The notes under the pieces are model-generated. The model was given only the letters and a program-made list of their open reading frames with translations. It did not search any database and had not been told where the DNA came from. The position numbers were made by a program, and so were the translations under genes. Shown here piece by piece: positions 1 to 4,230 of a DNA stretch of 5,540 nucleotides. Location of the stretch: contig CANOBT010000285.1 of assembly GCA_947564305.1 (NCBI GenBank), positions 1-5,540 on the forward strand, read 5' to 3'. The DNA is from an uncultured Lachnospiraceae bacterium (lineage in GTDB: Bacteria; Bacillota_A; Clostridia; Lachnospirales; Lachnospiraceae). The first letter of the stretch is position 1, and every line of letters starts with the position of its first letter.

Positions 1-2
1 AT

Positions 3-212
3 TGTCACACATTTTTCCCTCGCAGTCGAGGTACGCACTATCTACCGTTTACGAATAAAGAGGGTGTAGAGTATAGTGCACACGGTAAGGCAACACATAA
101 ATGTCCATCATGTGGCAAACTTGTTGAGTTTGATTATGATGCAGCAACAGCGCTAATTGTGAAGCCGATGCGTGGAGCTTCAAACAAATTTAATCGAGAA
201 ATCAGTAGATAA
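3..212 (+). CDS. C-terminal end of a zinc-knuckle protein (partial)
   Basis: An open frame enters from the left edge and ends at TAA (210-212), leaving 69 visible residues; the start lies outside the window. The only recognisable motif is a CPSCGK knuckle about 36 residues before the end, flanked by charged sequence and followed by a basic tail ending NKFNREISR. CPxCG knuckles usually bind zinc as half of a four-cysteine ribbon. The other pair is not visible, although one Cys sits at the very edge. The frame has no stop over its whole length, and a strong terminator-like hairpin follows 38 bases later, which fits the end of a transcription unit. The family and function are not recognised. It could be a nucleic-acid-binding protein of the same mobile element. 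Confidence 0.55.
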   Translation, partial: CHTFFPRSRGTHYLPFTNKEGVEYSAHGKATHKCPSCGKLVEFDYDAATALIVKPMRGASNKFNREISR

Positions 213-250
213 CCACTGAGCCGATAGGGGTCCTTAGGAGACTACCGCTG

Positions 251-312
251 AGCCAGGGTATATCAATCGCAGAGTATTCCTCTGTTGTTGGTATATCCTG
301 GCTTTTTGTTTT
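251..312 (+). terminator. Rho-independent terminator, long hairpin
   Basis: The arms AGCCAGGGTATATCAA and TTGGTATATCCTGGCT pair over 16 positions with two G-T wobbles. Inside them CAGAG and CTCTG (loop TATTC) pair again, so the stem is nearly continuous from 251 to 303. It is followed by TTTTTGTTTT. This is a classic intrinsic terminator for the upstream zinc-knuckle gene. The stem is much longer than most, so it could also be the 3' end of a small structured RNA. Confidence 0.8.
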
Positions 313-453
313 AAAGCAGCAGGATTAGCTACCCAGCTGCTCGGTCGGGCAATGACCTTAACTGCCTCCGGCGTGAAGCTTCTCGATGTACACGAGAACT
401 CATTTCCATGTGGATCGCTGGACACATATTAACAAAGTCAGTTTGGAAGTGAC
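313..453. other. Intergenic stretch with small hairpins, no convincing gene
   Basis: Two perfect 6-bp inverted repeats are visible: AGCAGC (315-320) with GCTGCT (336-341), and TTCTCG (380-385) with CGAGAA (393-398, 7-base loop). A 26-codon + strand frame (352-432) has no good ribosome site, and the minus strand is open across most of the same stretch. Both translations look vaguely protein-like, but neither has start signals, so no gene is called. No clear promoter was found. The stretch may be untranslated leader for the small ORF at 484, or part of a structured RNA. Confidence 0.4.
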
Positions 454-490
454 TGGCCAGAACCGAAACGGAGGTTTCAGGTGATGGCCA
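454..490 (+). promoter_or_regulatory. Hairpin holding the ribosome site and start codon of the small ORF
   Basis: TGGCCA (454-459) pairs with TGGCCA (485-490). Next comes a symmetric GA/GA internal loop, then ACC with GGT (480-482), then GAAAC (465-469) with GTTTC (474-478), with A479 bulged. The loop is GGAG (470-473), the core of the Shine-Dalgarno site, and the ATG (484-486) lies in the GA/GA loop and lower stem. The pairing is read directly from sequence. A role in limiting or tuning initiation is inferred. Confidence 0.55.
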
Positions 491-588
491 ATATAGGCAT
501 TTTTAACAATGTAGGCAGCTTATCGGATTTTCTCCGTTTCGCAATTGCGACGGAGGAAAGAGTCGATGAGCAATGCAACGAAGTTTGA
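484..588 (+). CDS. Small 34-aa protein or leader peptide
   Basis: This short frame begins at ATG 484 behind a good GGAGG site (470-474, 9-base spacing) and ends at TGA (586-588). The protein starts MANIGIFNNVGSLSDFLRFA and continues with a charged tail rich in E, D and R, ending in V. It has no membrane segment or known motif and I do not recognise a family. It overlaps the start of the next gene by 23 bases in another frame. Its coding region contains the 5' arm of the hairpin that hides the next gene's ribosome site, so its translation would be expected to open that site. It may be a functional small protein, a leader peptide whose translation matters more than its product, or both. The strong ribosome site and coupling geometry are the support; homology was not checked. 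Confidence 0.55.
   Translation: MANIGIFNNVGSLSDFLRFAIATEERVDEQCNEV
532..555 (+). promoter_or_regulatory. Hairpin sequestering the ribosome site of the sigma-like gene
   Basis: CTCCG (532-536) pairs with CGGAG (551-555), and TCGC (539-542) with GCGA (547-550), around an AATT loop with only TT (537-538) bulged. The inner part lies in a 12-base perfect palindrome (539-550). The right arm is the Shine-Dalgarno sequence of the gene starting at 566, and the left arm lies inside the 34-aa ORF. The structure therefore predicts that the downstream gene is translated efficiently only when ribosomes traverse the small ORF. The pairing is seen; the coupling is inference. Confidence 0.6.
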
Positions 589-1180
589 AAAACCAGAAAG
601 AACAAGTAAGTACGATGAGAACCGTGGCAGCTACATGGATGCCAATGGCAACTATGTTTACATCACATGGGAAAGGGTCGGTCGGAAGTGGGTTGAAAAG
701 CCTTTGTGCACAATCCCGTTGGGAGAGAACGGCGAGAACATGGAATGGATCAGCATGCTTGACCGTGATGATCATGATGTAGACCTGCAGGAACGTTATA
801 AGGAAGAAAACGCTGATTACGGATTTCGCAATCAAGCAGACAACTCCAAGGCTGGCGATGATGACGACATGGAAGATAGCGACGCTTGGGCAAAACTTGC
901 AGATTCGAATGCGGATGTCGAAAAGATTCTTTTTTCAGAAGAGGAACCGGAGAATCCGCAGGTGGTAAAACTCCTGCAGTTGATGGAGCAGCTGACTGAA
1001 TCCCAGGTAGATCTCATCTACGACCATTTTGGTGCCATGAAACAGCTTAAGGAAATCTGTGATGAAGAGAATGCTACAAATGGCACAAGCAAGAGTCCGC
1101 AGTCTGTAGGAAACCGCAAGAAGAAAATCATCGAGCGTTTAAAAAAGCTCTTTGAAGCTTCTGAGGATACCGAGGAATAA
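566..1180 (+). CDS. Acidic protein with sigma-70 region 4-like helix-turn-helix
   Basis: The product is 204 aa from ATG 566, chosen because GGAGG (552-556) sits 9 bases upstream; an upstream TTG at 545 lies before that site. Residues 20-90 form an N-terminal part with aromatic, strand-like sequence (NGNYVYITWERVGRKW). Residues 97-130 are a very acidic linker (GDDDDMEDSD, then SEEEPENPQ). Residues 130-197 are helical, with LTESQVDLIYDHFGAMKQLK followed by a second helix carrying NRKKKIIERLKKLF. The 'LTxxQ..L...HFG..' pattern with a terminal basic helix resembles sigma-70 region 4-like proteins common in Firmicute phages and conjugative elements. No region 2 is present, so it is not a complete sigma factor. 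A role as a DNA-binding regulator of the following operon is likely but inferred. Its translation appears coupled to the 34-aa ORF. Confidence 0.75.
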   Translation: MSNATKFEKPERTSKYDENRGSYMDANGNYVYITWERVGRKWVEKPLCTIPLGENGENMEWISMLDRDDHDVDLQERYKEENADYGFRNQADNSKAGDDDDMEDSDAWAKLADSNADVEKILFSEEEPENPQVVKLLQLMEQLTESQVDLIYDHFGAMKQLKEICDEENATNGTSKSPQSVGNRKKKIIERLKKLFEASEDTEE

Positions 1181-1189
1181 GGTCCAGGG

Positions 1190-1229
1190 CATTGGGGGTG
1201 TTTATTTCGGCTTGTAGTAGGAGCCGAGG
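1190..1229 (+). repeat. Intergenic leader element, copy 1
   Basis: This stretch before the 68-aa gene contains a GGGGTGTTTATTTCGGCTTG core that recurs in similar form before the coiled-coil gene (copy at 2946-2983). The 25 bases at 1205-1229 match 2959-2983 at 19 positions, both ending in a GAGG ribosome-site-like sequence. In this copy TCGGCT (1207-1212) and AGCCGA (1222-1227) form a local hairpin. No start codon follows at a proper distance, so the gene downstream uses its own GGAGG site (1266-1270). This may be a decayed or regulatory version of the leader. Confidence 0.45.
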
Positions 1230-1281
1230 TAACAGCTCCCGGGTATTGCCCGTAATACACAGACTGGAGGACAAAGTTGTG

Positions 1282-1488
1282 ATGAAACATAAGATAAGTA
1301 TCAACGTGGCTGATCGCAGCGGCCGCAAGACGGAAGTAGTACAAGGAAACAAAGTAAGACTTTCAAAGCGTCTCCTGAAATTATTATTTGGAGATTTCTG
1401 CGAGGTATTTGTTCTGACGCCGGGACAGACTCTTGAAAGTATTGAAATTCTTGAACTGAGACAGGGAGGTGCCGGACATGAAGCTTAA
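1282..1488 (+). CDS. Small 68-aa conserved-looking protein of the helicase operon
   Basis: The preferred start is ATG 1282, 11 bases after GGAGG (1266-1270); the in-frame GTG at 1279 (8-base spacing) is an almost equal alternative that adds one residue. The frame stays open upstream to 1192, but that part covers the hairpin leader and is unlikely to be translated. The protein reads as alternating strands and a basic helix: MKHKISINVADRSGRKTEVV, then VRLSKRLLKLLFGD, then a strand-rich end around FVLTPGQTLESIEILEL. There is no signal peptide, membrane segment or metal motif. Its compact beta-rich, basic nature and position directly ahead of the helicase, overlapping it by 11 bases, suggest a small partner or nucleic-acid-binding protein of the same machinery. 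The family is not named here, and the function is unknown. Confidence 0.7.
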   Translation: MKHKISINVADRSGRKTEVVQGNKVRLSKRLLKLLFGDFCEVFVLTPGQTLESIEILELRQGGAGHEA

Positions 1489-2920
1489 TGAAGTGAGCTT
1501 ACGGATGCCTATCAAGGCAAATCCCTATGAGCACCAGATTAAGGCATTTGGGTTTGTATGCGGACTCTTCGGAATATTTAATGCACCGTATTACAGCCGT
1601 GGTGCTGCCCTGCTCATGGAGATGGGCTGTGGAAAGACTATTACAAGTATTGCCGTTGCCGGCGCGCTGTATCAATTCGGAAAGATCGACAGAATTTTGA
1701 TTGTGGCACCGCTCAGTATCCTGGGCGTGTGGGATGAGGAATTTGAGAAATTTGCAGATTTTCCGTACACGCTGACAGTGTTGAAAGGCAGTAGCTCAAA
1801 GAAAAAAGAACAGCTGGAAGAGGTATCGGATAAGGGACTACGGATTGTGGTCGTGAATTATGAATCAGCATGGAGATTGGAAAGAGAACTCCTTCGGTAT
1901 GATGCGGATCTGATCATCGCAGATGAGGGGCACAAGATTAAATCGGCACAGACTTCTGTCAGTAAGAGTATGCATACGCTGGGTGACAGGGCCAGATACA
2001 GAATGCTTCTAACTGGTACGCTGATCACCAATAGGGAAATCGATGTATTTTCCCAGTATCGCTTCATTAATAGCGATATCTTCGGGACCAGCTTCTACGC
2101 ATTCAGAAACAAATATTTTGACATGCTCGGTTATGGTAACCACACGCCGATCTTCCGTAAGTATTTGAGAGAAGACTTCCTTAAGAAGATGCATTCGGTG
2201 TCCTACAGAGTCACAAAGGCAGAGTGTCTGGATCTTCCGGAAATAACGGAGGAAGTGCGCACAGTTGAACTTGAACCGAAGGCAATGAAATTATATTCGA
2301 ACCTGGAAAAAGAGTCTTATACACAGATGGCAGGATCTGAAGTTAGTGCTGTAAATGTACTGACCAGGCTACTGAGACTGTCGCAGATCACTGGCGGGCA
2401 TCTGACCGACGATGAAGGAGATGACAATGCGGTGAGTACAGCAAAGCTTGATGCACTTTCTGACATCATTGATTCTTTCGTTGCAGAGGGTAAGAAGCTT
2501 GTCGTTATGGCGAGATTTATTCCTGAATTTAATGATATTCAGGAATTGCTGGAGAAAAAAGGTATCGGATATTTCGTTGCCAGAGGTGGTGTTAAGAATT
2601 GTGACGAGGAGATATGCAGATTTCAGGAGGATGATGACTGCAGAGTATTTGTGGGGCAGATTGCTGCTGCGGGATTAAGGATCACATTGACTGCGGCATC
2701 GACAATGGTCTTCTACAGCCTTGATTATTCTATGAGCAATTTCGAACAGGCAAAGGCCCGTATTCACAGAGCTTCTCAGAAGGAGAACTGTCTGTACATC
2801 TATCTGATTACAAAGAGTACGGTAGACCGCAAGGTGCTTCGCTCGCTTAGAAACAAGGTGGATCTGGCAAAGTTTCTGGTTGATGACTACCGCAAGGGAC
2901 GCAATCCATTTAAGGACTAA
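1478..2920 (+). CDS. SNF2-family DEAD/DEAH-box helicase (phage/element type)
   Basis: This 480-aa protein is predicted to be an ATP-driven DNA translocase of helicase superfamily 2, SNF2 group. ATG 1478 is chosen because GGGAGG (1464-1469) lies 8 bases upstream; the GTG at 1469 overlaps that site. Residues: Walker A EMGCGKT (48-54); motif Ia ILIVAPLSILGVW (about 74-86); motif II DEGH (149-152); motif III LLTGT (177-181); motif IV region KLVVMARF (340-347); motif V GQIAAAGLRITLTAAS (393-408); motif VI QAKARIHRASQ (424-434), keeping both arginines. The C-terminus ends in a basic RKGRNPF. It is short, with no fused nuclease or DNA-binding domain, as in compact SNF2 helicases of phages and mobile elements, where they probably assist replication or recombination. 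Motif VI has S where GQ is common. Translation is probably coupled to the 68-aa gene through the 11-base overlap. Confidence 0.93.
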   Translation: MKLNEVSLRMPIKANPYEHQIKAFGFVCGLFGIFNAPYYSRGAALLMEMGCGKTITSIAVAGALYQFGKIDRILIVAPLSILGVWDEEFEKFADFPYTLTVLKGSSSKKKEQLEEVSDKGLRIVVVNYESAWRLERELLRYDADLIIADEGHKIKSAQTSVSKSMHTLGDRARYRMLLTGTLITNREIDVFSQYRFINSDIFGTSFYAFRNKYFDMLGYGNHTPIFRKYLREDFLKKMHSVSYRVTKAECLDLPEITEEVRTVELEPKAMKLYSNLEKESYTQMAGSEVSAVNVLTRLLRLSQITGGHLTDDEGDDNAVSTAKLDALSDIIDSFVAEGKKLVVMARFIPEFNDIQELLEKKGIGYFVARGGVKNCDEEICRFQEDDDCRVFVGQIAAAGLRITLTAASTMVFYSLDYSMSNFEQAKARIHRASQKENCLYIYLITKSTVDRKVLRSLRNKVDLAKFLVDDYRKGRNPFKD

Positions 2921-2927
2921 GGGCAGC

Positions 2928-2972
2928 GCTGCAGGCCGGAAAAGTAGGGGATTGTTTTTTTCGGCTTGCAGC
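2928..2972 (+). promoter_or_regulatory. 11-bp stem-loop between helicase and coiled-coil genes
   Basis: GCTGCAGGCCG (2928-2938) pairs with CGGCTTGCAGC (2962-2972) over 11 positions with one G-T wobble, around a 23-base loop holding a run of seven T. The AAGAAAGGAGG ribosome site follows directly (2973-2983), so the stem does not bury it. GCAGCGCTGC (2923-2932) is also a 10-base palindrome and would compete with the stem. It is not a standard terminator because the T-run is in the loop. It may be a processing or stability element between operon genes. Confidence 0.45.
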
Positions 2973-2983
2973 AAGAAAGGAGG
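2946..2983 (+). repeat. Intergenic leader element, copy 2
   Basis: This is the counterpart of the leader at 1190-1229: a GGGG, then a T-rich run, TTTCGGCTTG, a purine-rich stretch and GGAGG. Here the terminal GGAGG (2979-2983) is a working ribosome site 9 bases ahead of ATG 2993. The two copies differ at 6 of 25 aligned bases (1205-1229 against 2959-2983). Recurrence in front of different genes suggests a shared leader or regulatory cassette of the element. Confidence 0.45.
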
Positions 2984-2992
2984 ATATGCACC

Positions 2993-3403
2993 ATGACGAA
3001 TCAGGAAATTTTTGAAATGGCAGACAAACTCAAAGCAGCCAAAGACCGCAAGAAAGAGCTGGATGCTTAGGTTAAGGAAGTAAATGCGGAGATTGAAAAC
3101 CTGGATCTTGCACTGTCGGATGTAATGGCAGAAGCAGAGTTAGACCGTTTCAGCAGAAATGGCTCTACTTTTTATCTGAACACCAGATTATTTGCATCAC
3201 CGGCAGCAGGCCACAAGGATGATCTCATGCAGGTGCTGAAGGATCAGGGATATGGCTCCATTGTAGTAGAGACGGTCAATGCCAATACGCTGTCTTCCTT
3301 TGTGAAGGAGCAGATGGCGGCGAACGAAGATGTGCTCCCTGGATGGCTGTCAGACGTAATAAGTACTTTTGAAAAAGTCAGCGTCGGGATCCGCAAGGGA
3401 TAA
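2993..3403 (+). pseudogene. Phage-type coiled-coil protein interrupted by an in-frame amber codon
   Basis: Reading from ATG 2993 (GGAGG 9 bases upstream) gives a 136-codon frame with TAG as codon 26 (3068-3070) and TAA at 3401-3403. The part before the stop is a charged helix ending KKELDA. The frame continues at once as VKEVNAEIENL in the same coiled-coil style, then a conserved-looking middle (STFYLNTRLFASPAAGHKDD), then VVETVNANTLSSFVKEQ and a WLSDVISTFEKVSVGIRKG end. That layout resembles small phage accessory proteins with an N-terminal coiled coil and a 'TVNAxTL..fvkE' segment found near helicase or recombination genes. The function is not known to me. TAG is one change from CAG or other sense codons. 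The fragment starting at ATG 3125 (92 aa) has no ribosome site. Either the gene is broken by a point mutation or the stop is suppressed. Confidence 0.75.
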
Positions 3404-3407
3404 GCAA

Positions 3408-3581
3408 GTGCAATGCAGCAATGAAACGGTGATTATCTATCAATTATTGAGCGGTCTCGGAAACTTAATAGCAAACAGGCAGGAAAGCAGAACATTGGGG
3501 AATAATCCGCAATCTGTAGGAAAAGATGCTGGGAACTGGAAAACTTTATATATGACAGTACGACTTAGTATGTTAGAATAA
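3408..3581 (+). CDS. Doubtful 57-aa hypothetical protein
   Basis: A possible GTG start at 3408 lies 7 bases after AGGGA (3396-3400), just past the stop of the coiled-coil gene, and the frame ends at TAA (3579-3581). It begins with a hydrophobic helix-like part (VIIYQLLSGLGNLIAN) and ends in a mixed tail. No family is recognised. It contains NPQSVGK, and its DNA at 3506-3523 matches 17 of 18 bases of the sigma-like gene (1096-1113) in the same reading frame. It could be a real small gene, a remnant left when the methyltransferase cassette arrived, or non-coding sequence. Confidence is low because the start is GTG and the frame is short. Confidence 0.3.
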   Translation: MQCSNETVIIYQLLSGLGNLIANRQESRTLGNNPQSVGKDAGNWKTLYMTVRLSMLE

Positions 3582-3602
3582 GACATATAAATTCTACTGT
3601 CA
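3553..3602 (+). promoter_or_regulatory. Inverted repeat around a possible promoter of the methyltransferase gene
   Basis: TGACAGTA (3553-3560) and TACTGTCA (3595-3602) are a perfect 8-bp inverted repeat with 34 bases between. Between them lies TATAAA (3586-3591), a plausible -10 box; no good -35 is seen at the right distance. The methyltransferase ATG is 26 bases after the right arm. The arms could be an operator for a dimeric repressor, or form a weak RNA stem. The repeat is certain and the function inferred. Confidence 0.35.
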
Positions 3603-3627
3603 CTAACGATAGAAAAGGTAAAATATC

Positions 3628-4230
3628 ATGCAGGATTTCAATACACTCAATTATTATAATAGCAGAGCCGAGCGATTTTGTGAGAGTACCGTGTCAGTTA
3701 ATTTTGCAGACACACAAGATATTTTTTTGTCAAAACTGACAGCAGGCTCAGCGATTCTTGATTTTGGCTGCGGGTCTGGTCGCGACACGAAATATTTTCT
3801 GTCACAGGGATATCAGGTAGAAGCTATAGATGGATCGACAGAATTATGCAAACTTGCATCGCAATACACCGGCATACAAGTCCGCCATATGTTCTTTCAG
3901 GAATTATCCGAAATAAATAAGTATGATGGCATCTGGGCGTGTGCTTCCGTTCTGCATTTACCTTGGATTGAACTGATTGATGTTGTGAACAGGATGCAGG
4001 CAGCACTCAGGGCCAATGGCATTATCTACATATCATTCAAATACGGAACTTTTTCAGGAGAACGGAATGGACGTTATTTTACCGATATGACAGAAGAAAC
4101 TTTTGCCGGATTTCTACACGGAATAGATGGATTACAGATAGAAGAACAATGGATATCAAACGATGTACGACCTGGAAGAGGTGAGGAACGATGGCTCAAT
4201 ATTATCCTGCGGAAATGGGATACACACTGA
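3628..4230 (+). CDS. Class I SAM-dependent methyltransferase
   Basis: This 200-aa protein has a Rossmann-type methyltransferase fold. It starts at ATG 3628 behind a moderate AAAAGG site (3613-3618). Residues 9-35 are a helical cap (YYNSRAERFCES). Motif I is ILDFGCGSGRDT (43-54), binding S-adenosylmethionine; the acidic end of strand 2 is AIDGS (66-70); the motif IV area is YDGIWACASVLHLP (99-112); later strands are GIIYISFKYG (131-140). The 'WACASVLHLP' style is shared with TehB-like small-molecule methyltransferases. There is no NPPY or DPPY motif of DNA adenine or cytosine-N4 methylases and no PC motif of cytosine-C5 enzymes, so DNA modification is not supported by motif. Its 3' end overlaps the HNH gene by 40 bases, a tight two-gene unit, so the two products probably act together. 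Substrate unknown. Confidence 0.85.
   Translation: MQDFNTLNYYNSRAERFCESTVSVNFADTQDIFLSKLTAGSAILDFGCGSGRDTKYFLSQGYQVEAIDGSTELCKLASQYTGIQVRHMFFQELSEINKYDGIWACASVLHLPWIELIDVVNRMQAALRANGIIYISFKYGTFSGERNGRYFTDMTEETFAGFLHGIDGLQIEEQWISNDVRPGRGEERWLNIILRKWDTH

Noticed and set aside
234..425. 63-aa frame on the minus strand and a 26-aa frame on the plus strand (352-432)
   Set aside because: Neither has a ribosome site and the minus frame runs through the terminator hairpin; both may reflect composition or a structured RNA.
403..432. Promoter for the small ORF operon with TATTAA (427-432) as -10
   Set aside because: The hexamer at the correct distance upstream is a poor -35 match, so it is not supported.
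503..835. 110-aa hydrophobic frame on the minus strand, looking like a membrane protein
   Set aside because: It is antisense to the sigma-like gene and small ORF, whose start signals are clear; hydrophobicity arises from the reverse of acidic/charged codons.
1192..1281. N-terminal extension of the 68-aa protein
   Set aside because: It would translate the leader hairpin; a good GGAGG site precedes ATG 1282.
1469..1477. GTG start for the helicase
   Set aside because: The GTG overlaps the Shine-Dalgarno sequence; ATG 1478 has ideal spacing.
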